A DNA stretch of 64,000 nucleotides from Verpa conica (GCA_033030425.1 JAUFSD010000007.1:1798001-1862000), one strand, 5' to 3'; positions 11,315 to 25,457 are shown, numbered from the stretch's first letter. Program-made: numbers and translations. The notes: generated by a model from the sequence alone, not told the origin.

Positions 11315-14300
11315 GCTTCTGAAGACTCGGAGGGGGCGAGCTTGGGCGAGATGACATCATAGAGCTCTAGAAAAAGATTCCTTGAATTTAGCCGGTGCAT
11401 TTATCTGTACTCCAGTGAGATATTATGAACGAAAGGGAGCTTCATTGCTATTAGGTCGGTACGCGCACTGATAGCAAATGGCTCTGCGCATGTGTTCGCC
11501 CCCAAAAATCTGACGATCGAGTATGTACCAGCTACATGTAGTACATAACGCAACCCAATGCCACCCTAAAGATTATATTTTAATAATTATTGTTTTTTTA
11601 GATTAAGGGATATCGACATAAGTTTAAGCTGTTTTTTAATTCCTATGATATTTGCCTGTCAAAGGGACACTTCTTATGCATAGGTACAGAACGATCGTTA
11701 GACTTCGTTTTTGGCGAGAATACGCGCACAGCTAGAGGTTACAAACTGGCCCGGGCTAAATGCTGCGCGCGTCTCTTTGGTCAGCTCAACCTACTATTGC
11801 CGGCCCCCCAATAAAACCCTCTCGATTGTGCAAGGATTTTAGAAAGACTAGGCTCATCAACGGCTTTATATGAATAATGACCAAGACCCCGCCTGGGAGA
11901 GGTGTCCGTGTACGTATACGTGCGCACAATATAATCTGCTCATCACGCGAGAAAACCTCTTCGTGAAGAATAGCCCCACTATCCTCACCTAGTTTACGAC
12001 CATACATGTATGGGAATGATCTTCTAGTGAGTAGGGCTCTAAGAAACTCCTACATATCCAACCAGTTTTGATCAGCTGCTGAGGTTTGAGAATTCCCACC
12101 GTATGCCCCTCTCTCCCCTATACAGAAGTTACATGATGTTAATGTTGGGTGTTGGGACAGTGCTAAGTGGGGAGATCTCGCAGAATTGATTTCCCTGGCC
12201 ATCACCCGTGTCTACAAGTCCAGCTGATTCTTGACATAGCTAGCAAGCTGAGTTCCATAGAAATCTGGACAACAAGCTAGTCTCATTAGCACTATGATCT
12301 CGTTAGAGCCCTAGATACCCACAAATCGACACTCAGTATCTCTACAATGAACACATGATGTTAGACTACGTGTCTATAGTGGCTCTATTCTACGTGTATC
12401 GCCGAAATTAGAGCCACATACTTTTCCTGGAGGAAACATAGCCATTGTTGCTGCTATGCTCGATGGTCTAGTTAAAATAACAATCACTATATATAAGTGA
12501 GAACATAATTCGTGGCATACAAGACCAATGCGGTGCTTGGTACCGCTTATCTTGGGTCCACAGATATTAGTTTATGCCCTTCACCAGCATTAAAAAGAAC
12601 TGAGCTGTTCAGGTCATATTTGATGGTGGAGAAGGGTAAAGCTCTCTCAGGAACTTCCTAGAAAATGGGCCCAATCAATCTCTTCAACCCTCAAAATTTT
12701 GAGCATAACTAGTCTCTCAGGAGAGATTCAGCTGCAAGTAAGAACTTAAATATGCAAGTCTTACTCTGGGAATTCAGCAGGTGTACCTCCACCACTTAAA
12801 ACCACCTCCAACAAAACATCTTTTTAGGTTCTTCTTGCCTTACTCGGAAATAATGCTATGGTCTTGTGATAGTATTTCACACCAAAGAGCTTCTAGTCCA
12901 CAGATCAGCCAGGCTCACATAAGGCTTACATCTTTCTGGGTGTACTCGAGCCCAACAAATCTCTCCGGGCTGCCGGTATTCGTGGCTATGTCCCAACTAT
13001 TACCTGTGGATACCCTAAGGGTTTGAGCTTCTCTATCATGAACATACATGATCAGTTTTTAGTTCCAACTGCTCAAGAGCAAACCTCAGGGTCTGACCCT
13101 GGAAGAAATCGGGAGCAATCAATGCCTATAGCAACTGTACAAGTGTATGGCAGACAGCGACCACTCTGCCACAGGACATCTCACCCTATACCTAGGGCTT
13201 AGAGTAAGTCACAGGCGAGGAATTCAAGTTAGGAAGGGCTTTTTAGGCACCTGGTAGACCTCAGCCTCGCCTACGTACTGAGTGCAAACTAGCGTTCGGT
13301 AGAAGCTCGTTTAGTACTTTATAGAAGAAATCTGCATTAACGAACCAACAAATTAAAAGATATTAAAGCTTTAAATAAGTAAATCTTGATTTTGAGGTGG
13401 TTCCACAGATTCTGTTGTTTCTAATGGTCTCTGATGGATGGCAATATCTTGGATGAGGTGGTGAGAGAGAGAGAAGCAGCCTAGAACTCAACCTCATTAG
13501 CTGAATTCTGTCCTAAAGAACCAAAAATTTCTTGTCGCTGTTCATAAGCCGATTCACTATCAGCTTGTTGGAATACCCGAAGGACGCTTTATTGATTAAT
13601 TCTCGTTAGTAACGTTTATAATCGGGATTTCTAGCCTACGCCTTCCTATTCACAAAGAATACTCAGTTTGCGACTTGGGCTATAAGCTAGCCAGCCAGTT
13701 GTCTAAGTTTCATCTGGAAATATTCTGGGATCATAAACACTCTCGAGTCATATTGCATGATCAATGAAGCCAATATTGTTTCATCTATTTTCGCCTCTGG
13801 GACTATCTCCCGCTCTGGTCTGCTCTGAGCTAGAACTGAAGGGACTGCATGAGGTTGAATTGAAGTAGTAGTACCTTTGGGTACTATGTTTTTAGTTTGA
13901 ATAGTTTGTGCGTTGTCAAATTAACAGCATCGCATAGCTGGTTGTAAACGAACCCAGTAAAATAAGCCTGAGGCGGTGACAACGTATGGAGATGCAAGGA
14001 GAGATCAACATAAATGATAGCTCAACGCTTCTCGAGTAAAAAAAAAAATTGGCAATGACGTTAGACAAGGCTTAATTCTTGAAGAGGGAAGCGGGAAAGA
14101 ACTAACCCTGCTCAGCCTCCACGTACTCTGAAAGGCAGAGGAAATGCCGGGTGTAATTGTGTTCATTGATTCATTCGGTCGTATGAAGCATAAAGTCATC
14201 GCACCCTTTGAGACATGGGAGATATGAGGTGTTCAGAGTTCTATGGCATCGAAACGGATTCTGCGACCAGTATCTCAGGCTTTTTTTATTTTTCTCCCTA

Positions 14301-16880
14301 CGTTTGTGTTTGTGTACGAGCCGTATTTGAAATTTTTCATACCTAGCTTGCTATACGTTAATTAGGCAAAGCGACTGAGAAAAATATACGTATAGTTAAT
14401 CCCATAGACGTGCTTTATGTACCGGGGCACAGGGGTACATAAATCTTTTGAAACTGCATGTGGCCTTTTAGATAGGTCGTTAGCCACATGCTTAAGAGGC
14501 ATGGGTGTGAATATTTTATACTGATAAGCGCGCGCCCTTCGAGGGTGTGACGCCACCCCGCGATTTGTACAACTACCGTTTCATCTACAGCTGCAGCTGC
14601 GGTGGTCAATTAATTGAGTGTCTTAAGGACAGCACATGGATACATCACTCTAGCATGACGATCAATGCTAGACGAGTTCTGGGGAAATTAAGTTCAGCCC
14701 CAAGTGATACACGGATGCGGGTATAATTTGTTTTTTTTATTTCTTATTTCTTATTTTTATTTTTTCTGTTTCCAAATGCAATAGAGTGGTAGGGTTTGTG
14801 ATGTCCAGCTCCTGTCGGGGTGTCTGGATCGATGGAGGGGGTCCCCTTTCCCAATTGATTATGGCGTACCTGAGATTTGTGGAATAATCTGCCATCTCAT
14901 TCCAGTCATTGCTCTTGGTCTACTTTCTACTAAGGCAATCAATTGCCTTTAGATTTTCACTCAATTGTGTCTTTCCTGTGGCACTATGTAAGGTCAGCGC
15001 CTTATGCGCTTACGTAAACCATTGTAGCAAGAGCCTACCTAACAATAGGGAAGTGCTGAATTACTACAGAAAATATCTAAGGAGCTTACTTGGCTGTAGA
15101 TCACCCAAATCTGTTTCGGATATGCAGCTTCTACCCCGGTACCGAGAGTTGAGTCTCAGCTCCAGTTATTCACGATGAACCCAGCTCCTTGGTTACTGTC
15201 ATCGGCGGGACCGTGCATTGTATTATTCACCGTACATGCCATTACCAGCTATATACCTAACCCATGATTCTATACTTATATAGTACTGTTATTATCTTAT
15301 TGCTTACCGAGCCGCGGGGCTCACCAGCCAGGGCCACAAGGCTACACCAGCCAGTTGTCTTATTCTGTAGAATCTCACGATTAGGCCCCACTGCAGTTTT
15401 AGATCCTCTTGTAGCCTGTAAGAGTTCCAGATGTTGGCCTGGTCGAATAACTTTAACTTGGACTGTTCTTTTTTTACACTACACTATGACGATAGTCACT
15501 TACGTGGGCTTCTCCCCCAAGCCCCCATACACGATGGTAGTTTTTCGCTTGGCCCCTACTATCAGGGGCAGTGATCCCCTACCTCGTATTATAGAAGAGC
15601 CAACATGTAGTATACTGATCCTCTACAGCTTTCACTCATTCATGAAATGTATGAGTTCGCAGGGGGAGCTGTGTTGCTCCTGCCAAGATCAAAGATCGAT
15701 AAGGTTATCGATTAAACTCCATTGTATGAGCCTCATGACTCAAAATAGTACCTACACCGACTGCTACCTAGTAATTCTAGCCACGCGATCATTCGGTATA
15801 ATGACTTTAAGTTTTGTGGGACTGACTGTTAGGGTTGGGACTTAGCTAGCCGAATATGACTTCCCGATGTGTAACTGAAAGCTAGGCTGTATAAATAAAG
15901 ATTAAATAGGCTGCAGTGAATATTGTGTGCTTTTATATTCGCACAAAGCTTGAAATCTTTCTTGCGGAGGAGGAGGAGGGGAGGGGGGAGGGGAGGGGGT
16001 ATCTCTTTGTCGATAGAAGGAGGGGTTTCTTGCGAATGATAAGATCACATGCAGCCATCTATTTGTGACCGGGTTTCGCCCTATCTATCTATTGTAGTAG
16101 AGGGCGAGAATTATTATTCTCTGAAGATAAGTTCAGTGCGTTCCCCTAATACTAGGTACTGCCGACCGAGTGCTGTACGTGCTGATCAAATGTGCGCTAC
16201 AAATATTAGGTACTAGCTAGTCGGAAAGCTGAGGAGAGATCAATCGTATACTTTTAGAGACTTCGAAATTCGTTCCTTACTGGGTTTTAGTGGGACTCGA
16301 TGTATTACAGGGGAGTTACAAGGCACCAATGGTGTGTGCGACCGGCTGTGCAGTCGCCTCGCTGCTCTGCAAGGCTGAATCATTTAGGCAGCAACCAGCT
16401 ACGCTATACAACTAAAAACAAAAAAAGCAAATGCGGTAGCTCACGGACGAATACATACAAAAACTATGAGTTGTGTGTTGCTATGACATATATATAAGCT
16501 ACAGAAATACCCTTCAAAATTTTTCTCTAGACAGACACAGAATACCGATCAATAGTCAACTATCCTTACTCGGGCCCTCAAGCCCTTTGAGAAAAGCATC
16601 ACCGAAAGTCCGTTCCTCAAAAAAAAAACAGAAGCCCCTCAATTCTTTTTATAATTTAAGGAATATTGGTTTCTGACTAAAGTCCATTTTATTATATTTT
16701 GTCTATAGGATTCACTCGGACTATCCTTCTTAGTATTTGACAGTTCCTCGGGCCATTTAGAACCGTTAATTCTCTTTATATTTATATCCATTTCCCTGGA
16801 TCCCGGCTCAGGTCTTTTATAAAGCCACTTTTATTCACCCGGAGGTCTATTCATTCTTTGCGGTTCCAATATTTTCAGGA
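11315..16880. other. gene-poor stretch
   Basis: I see no gene I can support. Frames of 60-190 codons occur (the longest about 15264-15845, +), but none has a family motif, a plausible start context or splice-linked neighbours. The sequence between about 12000 and 13700 has scattered coding-like pieces on the minus strand with many stops, possibly an old decayed transposon, but I cannot name it. A purine-rich, G-run tract lies at 15964-16000. Confidence 0.45.
15964..16000 (+). other. G-run tract, possible G-quadruplex
   Basis: A purine-only run of GGAGGAGG followed by four or more G-runs of 4-6 separated by single A. This composition can fold as a G-quadruplex. It sits in gene-free DNA, so no role is suggested. 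Confidence 0.45.
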
Positions 16881-17633
16881 ATGGCTGCAGGAACACGTCA
16901 ACAAACTACTGGAGGATCCAAAAAGTCCCCCACCAAGGCCTTAGGAGTCCAGAAACGCAATCCCAGAAGGTCCACCCGCAAGACTACTGCCAGGCCCCAG
17001 GATATCGAAGTACTTTGTAGTCCCAAAGCTATCAAGCTCGAATCACCCCCAACTCCAAGATCTACGCCTCCTCCACAGCCACGGAGTATTCCTGTATCTG
17101 GTACTACTACAACGTCAAGCAACGTAAGGTCTGACAGATTGAATTCGTCCTACACAGGGTCAGTCCCCCGTCCAAACCAGGAGACCACGGCATGTCAAGA
17201 GGCAACACCGGGCTCGGGGGACGAGAGACAGCCGACAGTCAATTGGGATTGCGTTTCCTACGTAGTCTCAGACCAGAAGGTTCACACCTCGTACGAAAAG
17301 CCCGAGATGGGGCCCTGTCAGGTGGACTCGGAGGGAAACCCGATCCCAAGCACGAGCAAAGTTCAGGCTTACGGAAAGATGGTAACCAAGACGGTTACGA
17401 TGACCGTGACGACGACTATCGCCACGACCGAGATCCTACGCCCAGGCGAAGATGGATACGAGGCATCACTGGAGCGCCAGAAGCGTCAGCGAGAGCAAGG
17501 CCCAGAGGAGCAGCAGAAGCAGCACAGGCAGTATCGCGAGAGCCGGCAGTGGGCAAGCGGAGACCGATCAATGCACGAAAACTTCCATTACAAGCATCAC
17601 CGGGCTGCGCAGCCCGCCCCGTCGGCAGTTTAG
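16881..17633 (+). CDS. hypothetical low-complexity protein
   Basis: A single-exon frame of 250 residues with start context CAGGAATGG. The first 60 residues are basic and rich in Lys, Arg, Ser and Thr (KKSPTK, RRSTRK), followed by Pro/Thr/Ser-rich sequence. Near residues 168-190 is a Thr/Val stretch (KTVTMTVTTTIATTEI), and the C-terminus is Gln/Arg/His-rich. There is no signal peptide, membrane segment or domain I recognise; it looks intrinsically disordered. The basic start would suit a nuclear or nucleic-acid-associated protein, but that is a guess. A 256-codon frame overlaps it in another phase; I prefer this one for its start and length of clean composition. TATTTTCAG just before the ATG could also be an intron end, so an upstream exon is possible. 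Confidence 0.55.
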   Translation: MAAGTRQQTTGGSKKSPTKALGVQKRNPRRSTRKTTARPQDIEVLCSPKAIKLESPPTPRSTPPPQPRSIPVSGTTTTSSNVRSDRLNSSYTGSVPRPNQETTACQEATPGSGDERQPTVNWDCVSYVVSDQKVHTSYEKPEMGPCQVDSEGNPIPSTSKVQAYGKMVTKTVTMTVTTTIATTEILRPGEDGYEASLERQKRQREQGPEEQQKQHRQYRESRQWASGDRSMHENFHYKHHRAAQPAPSAV

Positions 17634-19155
17634 GTTCTTTTTTCTTTGGGTTGTGGTTTCTTGCTGGTTGTGCGCACGAGGCCTTGCAGGATGGTTGTAG
17701 TTTTTTCTTTAACAGACACACACGTGGATCGAGGCTTTTGGACCCTGGATTGGTTTCCCAGGTTTTGAATACCACCAAAGGATACCCGAAGGTGTTGCGA
17801 TCCAAGGATAGGATTTTCCATGGAGTTAGTACGGATCCGCCAGTTTTCTTTGTTCCTACCCATAAGGGCTGTGGGCCTACGCTTGAGATTAAGAGTCTTC
17901 ATTTTTTCAACGTTTTCTTTTGTGCGGATCTAAACAATATGGATAGTTCTGGTGTGACATGAGGAGGAAAGGATTTCAATCGCTGTAGGGATGGTGGATT
18001 TTCTAATTGGTTTATGTTTTTTCCTATAAGAGTTTTTCAGATTTGTGGAGTTAATTATATAATGATCTAATGAATATATGTTTGTTATTATACATATTCG
18101 CGGATTTTCTGCAGAGTCTCGAGGGGTATTTTTTTTAAGGCTGACGAAGCTATTGCGATCTCCAGTTCATCTCTATTTGGTGTATGAGATCGGAAGTCTT
18201 TATTTGTACGACCCGAGCCAGCCTACAAGAATAGATTCATGTAGGGCGGATTATACGAACTCCAGCTAATGACGTTATTAAACTCCCTCTTTCAGGAACA
18301 GTTACCGCGTTATACGTTTGAGCGACATTCTCTCCAGGACCGGGTATTACTAGGCTTGTGTCTTACAGGATTACCAGAAAAGAGGGAACATATCACATTG
18401 CCCGAAGTGAGGCGAACGGTGATAGCACCTTTAGGCAGATCACACATACACTTCTTTTTAGCGAGAGGGAGAAATCTTTTCCTTCTTGAATAATTTTTCT
18501 GTGGCTACGAAAACTGGGAATTTCCTGCCGAAATTAGGTACTCATTCCCGATCTATAGTATTCTCTATCGTCGTCAAATTTTGGTTGCCAGTGCTTACAG
18601 TGCGTTACATTAAATAATTACTAGCTACATAGACTCAAGCCCCACAACGTACGGCTTCAGCGACACGCCCCCCCCGCTACTTATGGGGTTCCGAACATAC
18701 GCGATGGTCTTACTTCCCCACGTATTATGTACAAATGTAGGTATTGGACGGGCGTCCTTTGCACGCCCCTTCCGGATCGTCAGGGCGGGGCAGTGCGAAG
18801 ATGTGGTTTACTTGCGTTACGCGTTCAACAGCTCCACGGTGGCGAGGATTCTTGGTAAAGGATAGTCCAGAGTAGAAGAGTTTAGACGACCAGATTTCTA
18901 GTTCAAAGGTTATGTTATTTCAAATATTGTGTAGGGGGGTCTAGAGTTGTAGTTATGGCGAAGCGGGGGGGGTGCTTTCTCAGCTCAACGGCGCGTCCCG
19001 AGGGATTGGGCTCAGCATGTTCAGATCTTGGTCCAGTACAAATGTGGTACTTTTGGAGCTGTCCTAGGAAGTATCCGTGCTGAATCGCTGCCACGTCGCA
19101 GTTCGGGTGGGCCCTCTAATCCAAGCCACACGCCTGCTGAAATGTGGCGATGGCG

Positions 19156-19166
19156 AACCCTAACCC
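19156..19166 (+). repeat. interstitial telomere-like motif
   Basis: AACCCTAACCC in gene-free DNA. Confidence 0.65.
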
Positions 19167-21000
19167 ATAGAGCATCTCTTAGACCCCACTATTTCCCTGA
19201 AACAGATAGCTCTATATTGCAGAGGAGTAGTCATAGAGACTGGTATGATTACCGTTTGTGGACCTCTCAGCTGCCTGGCGAAAAGTTCGGGTACTCTGTA
19301 GGGTAATATAACACCAGATATGTATACGTAACGTACGTACACTATTAATCGCCTGTGATCCGGAGGCCATGTGTCTAAGCATAGGTGCTGGAGAAGGTCT
19401 TACATCTGGAGGGCAAATGATCTGAATCTGGGGATTAGTATCTGTTGACTGCTGAGACCAGCTTGAACAGTGGTACAGCTAAGTCCGTGACCACGTGGTA
19501 GTAAGATTAATAAAGTTTATACTGCTTTTATTGCAAGACCTGTCAGACATAGTATGACTGGTACTTACTGGTCTCCCCTATATTCAATCACCGAACCTAC
19601 TACTGGTGCCCTGACTGGAGTAGCGGAGAGGGCTCAAAGGAGCTCCGGATTGACAAGTCTCCGCTACACAGAAAGTCCGCCTTGTATATAAATTTAATCA
19701 CATATTGATTGCAAGGCAGACATTCAATAACTGCGATGTATCTTAGACATAAAGCTGTAATCAAGCCACTGCTTTAGGGTTTACTTTCCTAAGAGGGTAG
19801 TATATTCGTGCTGATTTGCTATTTGTTAGGAGCCAGCCCAGAAAGGCAGTAAAGAAGCCTATTACAACGTTCCTCCCTTCGTACCAGTGCTTAGCTAGTC
19901 GTTGAGATAGCAAGGCTTATTGTAAAATGAACCTGGTGGCTAATTCCGCAGCTAAGCGTCAAAGAGTTAGAGAGTAAAATATACAATACAATTGAGCATA
20001 TTAAGGGAAAGACAACTGTCCTATGGTTGTAGATAGACAAGGCATCACTAAAGGCTTAAAAGAGTGGCTTTCCGGGCGTGAAGCCTAGCTACCAATGAAT
20101 AACTCTTCAGCTTCCATAAAATCTTGGTACGAAACATGGCGGGAGTGTCAGGAGGTGTAAATCTCGCTTTTGATAAGCCGATAGCTGATTTGTGTTCTAG
20201 TGACTAGCTATTATGACTCAAAGTTCTAGCTCAAGCTCGGGGCTTCCGTGAAACAGCTAGTTATACGCCATGAGGTATTCAAAGTATGATTGGTCTTAGA
20301 ACCTTAGGCTGTGTACTAAAGCCCTTATCCAGATGACCTTTATGGATGTCCTAAGCGGACAGCAAGCTGGCATGTGAATTTTTCTCGAATTCTTGGTCGC
20401 ACTGAGTTGTAGATCCTGTTCGGCCTTGTATACAGATTGAAAAACAAGGATTTGTAGGCAGGGGTTCTACGACCGTATTATCCAATCCGAGGATCCTCAT
20501 TGAGAACTTGTAGGGCCAACCAAAGCCGTAAATTCGGGATATCACGTTTCTCGAACTTTTTCCCCCAGGAACTGTGCACCTACGCACAAGTTCTTAAGCT
20601 CCATGGGGACTAGATGAGGGGCTTCGAGATAATAAGACATAGCTAGGCAACAATCAATGTTATATCTATCAAGGATACACCTGAGAATTGAGACCGCTGA
20701 GCTGTCGAAAATAATCGTTCGACTGATTTGAAAGTGAGACATTCAGGGTTTAAGACCTTTATTGGCCTTTAATGATCTCAACGGGTATAATGGCAATGAC
20801 AGCAACTTAATCACCAGCCCTGGTTTCACGATAGCCCTGTCGGTGATTGTGAGCCGGCACTTGAGAAGGGACATCGCTGTTCAGATGCCCCTAGCTGAAC
20901 CTCTACAGTGGATTTTTATACATGGGCCAACTAAGTAGCTACATGTATACATGTACACAGCTTGGATACTTAAGCGAAGTTTAAATTTGACCTTACCCGC

Positions 21001-21036
21001 TGGGAGGGGGAGTGGTGGGGGTGGTGGGGGTGGGCT
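21001..21036 (+). other. G-run tract, possible G-quadruplex
   Basis: Repeated GGTGGGGG units provide several G-runs of 3-5 with one- or two-base spacers, a pattern able to form a G-quadruplex. No gene is adjacent. Confidence 0.45.
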
Positions 21037-21341
21037 TAGCTCAGAATCAAAGCGGGTACTACGATATAACTTGAAAACAGTACTACTTCATTTTCTTGGC
21101 ATCTTCACGACTACTGCTGTCACCAAACAGCTACTAACTAGTCAAAAACGCCTTGGACCTTACATAGAATACTCTCAGTATTTGGTTAAGGGTTTACCCG
21201 ACTGGCAGGGAAACCTATAGTTAATCTATCCCTACCCAGCGCAGCAAGGTACCATTGACACCTCTAGATGCACTTGGCCGCTCAACCACTTGAAAAAAAT
21301 CCCAACTGGCCCCTTGATCCAACGCATCTAGAAGCTATCTA

Positions 21342-21485
21342 CTCGGGGTAGGCAACAAGTACCCGAAAATGCAAGTTTTATATTTACCAACCGAAGCTAC
21401 ATTTTAATGCATAGAGGCCGTCACATCCAATAAAGACACCCTTGTCCGAGGCTTGCATTTTCGGATACTTATTGCCTGCACCGAG
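21342..21485. mobile_element. MITE-like inverted-repeat element
   Basis: Two 34-nt arms, 21342-21375 and 21452-21485, are inverted copies matching at about 30 of 34 positions (both contain CCGAAAATGCAAG on one strand). The 76-nt centre has no coding frame. The imperfect arms suggest an old insertion. No clear target-site duplication. Confidence 0.6.
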
Positions 21486-23208
21486 AGGTTTATAACTCTG
21501 GTGGCACAGGCTTATATAGCCTCTATCTCGATGCCTACAAAAGATACCCCCAATCTATTTGTTACACAATCTAAAGGGCATTAAGAGCTGAGTGGTGAAA
21601 CAGCACTTTATCCTTACTCCACCACTGGTTGGCTACTAGGACTAAAAGGGTCTGTCATGTATGTACTACCTATTCTAAATTGTATGCTTGTTGTGGGTAT
21701 AAAGGAGCTTTCCTAGCTAGTTTGAGGTACAGGGATTGGGTATAATATAGCTAGTGGTTTTCCCCACTAGGCAAGGCTGATCACCCATCAAACATATGTC
21801 TAAAGCTTAAATATGATAATACCAATCTGGAGACTATAAATATCCATTATGGGGTAGACATGTCTATAACTGGCCATACTGGGCTCAAGGGTTATGATTA
21901 TGTAAAATTCTATTGAAGTCATACTAATAGCTTGCTAGGCTAACTCAGGGGCATAAGGGCTCTGAAACTGTAACTTAGGGCTCTGGTTAAGTTGGGCCCG
22001 GGTTATATATTAGCCTACGTTATGTCTATAAAATTCGATGACTCTTCAAGAAATTGGCTAAATATAGAATTAGTCATTAATACGGAGAAATTAATGCCAT
22101 TACACTTGACGGCTAGAAGCATAAGGTCAGTGAGAATCTAGCTGCAAGAAAAAGAAACATGATAGTAATTAAGCTAACTAGAGGAACTAGGCAGCACAGG
22201 GCTAGAGTGGTATTTGAGGAGTGATTCAGCTCAGCTCTTCTAAGTCATATCGATGGTTCCCTCGGCCAAGCCTATATTCTCATAAGAATACTACTACTGA
22301 TGACATGATTATGAATTTTGCGTTTTATAAACAGTTTGGATAGTACTTTAGTCTTACTAAGTACGTACCCGTTCCCGAGGATACACTTCTACAGATGTCC
22401 TGAAGGGGTATGAGTTAACCTAGTCGTATGCCCCTATCTGAGTCATTTCCAGCGCCCAAATTTACGCCTTCAGTCTGTTGTTTTTGAGTCTGGTACTTTC
22501 TTATTCTATGCAGCTAGGTGATCGTGATGGTCCACTATATTTCACACGCCACACAAAGCCTCCTTCGCACAAAGCTAGCTGAGCAAATAATAATAAGCCT
22601 CAATAACTCAGTCACTTTAACTATATGCGCTTGAAATTTTTAAGTACCTGTTATCATAATTGAAGTGCGCGTAGCGCAATTATTGTTTGACTCATAGTTA
22701 TATAAGCAACGTAATGAATCGGCCCGGCACTCCCAAGCGCGACTCACATATTCGCGTCTGAAACCGACTAGACACGGGAAAAGGTATATCCGATACGGGC
22801 AATCATTGAGGATTCTCCACGTTGGCGAACTGGGCGAACTGTTGCCTAATTCTCTCACCCTAGCCCCGTCAGCCCTAAAATGGCCGGCTATGACTACATG
22901 CCTTTTGCGCGTGATAATTGCTTGTGTTACCTATGTCTAGGGTACGCCCCGAGATATACAAGCTTCATCTTGCCCAGTTCAGATCGGGGGTGACGTAGTT
23001 ATTAGATGTCAAAGTTTTTTGAGTTATGCAGCTGTATGCATACATATATCTAAAACATCAAGCGTGACAACGTCCCCAATCACTATATTCTCCAAGCTTA
23101 TCTGTGTATACGTGTTACCAAGCGACCGCCATCGAAGCGCATTCTAATTCGGCGGCAATCCGCCCTCCGGGGTGCATACCAAAGCAATCTCTAACTTGTA
23201 GAACCATA

Positions 23209-23340
23209 GTATTTAAGAAAATTCGTTCCGCTGCAGCTGTGTTGACCAAAGAGGAGCAGGCTTTCTAGTGCCTTAGACGTCAATTATGCAGGTTTTGTTG
23301 TAAAATACCCCTGCTGCAGCGGAACGAATTTCTTAAATAC
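23209..23340. mobile_element. MITE with TA target-site duplication
   Basis: A 132-bp element with ~28-nt terminal inverted repeats beginning GTATTTAAGAAA and ending GCTGCAGC inward. The arms differ by a one-base insertion. TA flanks each end (23207-23208 and 23341-23342), the signature of Tc1/mariner-type transposition. It has no coding capacity, so it would depend on a transposase elsewhere. Confidence 0.75.
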
Positions 23341-23744
23341 TACGGTAATGGTAATAAATTAAGTTTTGCGGTCAGGTGTGACATCCTTTCTTACTTTCTA
23401 GATATTTGATGGAAGCCTACTAACGTAATACAAAATATTATATACTATAAAAAAGCAAAAGGCTGCGTTCTTTTCCTATAGTTAGGGTGCGATCTACCTG
23501 CACAGTTCAATATATACCTATGTCTACCAATGACCCTAGACCCTGTCGTATTGACTGATCAGATTGAAGCTTTATGTTGATAGGGCTTCCTTCCCTTATT
23601 TCCAGATATAGATAGCTTTGCCCGTACCTGTATGCACCCCTGCAGCAGTATTTCCATAATACCCGTGAGTATGCACACCATCATACGAGTTCTGCTTATC
23701 CACAATGACGAAAGACAAGACCGAGCCTTGTACTACAATATAGC

Positions 23745-23820
23745 TCTCATGAGACCCCTGCGTTTATCACCGGTGTAGTAGCTATTTGGTAAATAGCTAT
23801 ATAGATGAGGTCTCATGAGA
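23745..23820. repeat. nested inverted repeat
   Basis: TCTCATGAGACC (23745-23756) is paired with GGTCTCATGAGA (23809-23820), and a second pair (TAGCTATTT/AAATAGCTA) lies inside. The whole can fold as a hairpin of about 76 nt. It may be a small foldback element; no target duplication is clear. Confidence 0.5.
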
Positions 23821-24005
23821 AGTGGAAGAACTTTAATGGGGAGCGCCTTGCATGTGGGCTGTTATTTTTTTCCCGCTTATCTAACGTTGTTGTCAACTGA
23901 TCATTGGTAGTATTACGAATGCTTTTGATATATGAAGAGTAATGCATATAGAAAAAAAATAAAAGCCCTCAAGGGTTGAACATCGCGGGTGCATGACCTA
24001 TATGC

Positions 24006-24126
24006 TCGTAAACCGCTGACGTTTGTAGAACGGGCCGCTATTGCATACCATACAAAACTACGCCCAGTCTATTATTTTGTATGGTATGCAATAGAAATCG
24101 ATACTACAAACGTTAGCGGTTTACGA
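24006..24126. mobile_element. foldback element, nearly full-length hairpin
   Basis: Outer arms starting TCGTAAACCGCT and running to TTTGTAG match at 22 of 23 positions. Inner arms CTATTGCATACCATACAAAA pair perfectly. Nearly the entire 121 bp can fold on itself, leaving only short loops. No coding frame and no certain target duplication. Confidence 0.7.
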
Positions 24127-25195
24127 ATGTATTCTTTTTCTTTCTTTTCCTGCACCCCTTAAAATTGCTTTTTTTTAAAGGTGGGAATCATAAAACCAGA
24201 GGCGCATTTGTAAAATCCATATAATCAATAACGCGTTTTTTTAAAATCGTGGGGCCTCCGGGGCCTTGGGTTCGTACGATCGTGTACGTAGAACTGCATC
24301 GGATTCCCCACTCTCCGGTCCCACAGCCTTGTATTTGCACTTACATTTTCCTGAGTGCATCCGTACAGCGCAGTTGCTGTAGAAGAATTAGAGGTATAAG
24401 AATGCTCACCTTATAAGGCTATGCGGTCCGACTCGGATAAGGGCTATGTTATGCGCACTACTTGTATATACTCTCCTATAAGAGTAACGTCTCGGCAGGA
24501 ATATAATATCGCGCAAAATGCATACTGTTATAGGACTGGTTTCCTGTATCCGGCGGTTTAGGCGAGCTTTTTTGTTCCGGCACGTGTGAGTAAAGGGCTA
24601 ACGTCGGGATAATTTTTTATAGTAGATTTCATAAGGTCTTGCTCGTCATATCAATTCATACATGAGCACATATTCTGACAACCAAACAGCTATACATGCA
24701 AGTACTAGAGACTAAGTTCATACTCGGAATTTCAAGACGGGCTGGACCCACACCTCATACATTTGATGGAACTTTCTATGATACGAAGACCGGGCCCTTC
24801 TCGGAGAAATCTTACAATGACGCGGTGGCTTATTTGAATCCCGGTTTCGAGTGCCGGTATATACAGCAGTTGACTGACTAATAGAGTTCTCGAGCATGAA
24901 CACATGCTCTTAGAAATTGATCACTGGAACGAGGTCAAATGATTGTTATCACTCAAATTCTAGCAAGGACCGTTTTTATACTGAGTCGGGCCTGAGTCCT
25001 AAAAGGGGATTTAGCACTCGCTACGTACAGGTGATAAGTGGTCGAAAATGAGAGTCTCTGATAAGAAATATTGATTAGATACAGAGTTTTCGGCGAAAAT
25101 GATATCGGTTCATTGGGAGAATACTTGCCTGAAATTCCGGGCACTTCTTGCCCGTCACGGGTCCCTTTGGTACCATACTATGCATATGTATAAAT

Positions 25196-25263
25196 GAATA
25201 ATCAATCAATCAATCAACCAATCGATCAGTCACTCAATCACTCAATAATTCAACCAACCAACT
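25196..25263 (+). repeat. TCAA-type microsatellite
   Basis: Imperfect tandem TCAA/CCAA/TCAC units over about 68 bp, bracketed by GGTACC at about 25169 and 25265. Confidence 0.7.
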
Positions 25264-25457
25264 AGGTACCTAGAGCTATTACCACAAGTGGGTATTTTGT
25301 AGTGATGGCGTAGAGCCCAAATAGTTAGCATATTGCTATCTAAATAGAGATTTAATTAGATCTCGAAGTAGGATGATTAGCGTATGTATTGCCTATTTCA
25401 TATCTCACTCTCGATCTCAAAGAACTAGAGAATGAAGATCAATAGTTATAGGCATAT

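Noticed and set aside
15264..15845. 193-codon frame on the plus strand
   Set aside because: No homologous motif, poor start context and erratic composition in an otherwise gene-free region; probably chance.
17192..17962. 256-codon frame on the plus strand
   Set aside because: Overlaps the 16881-17633 gene in another phase and has a mixed, motif-free composition; only one can be real and the other has the better start.
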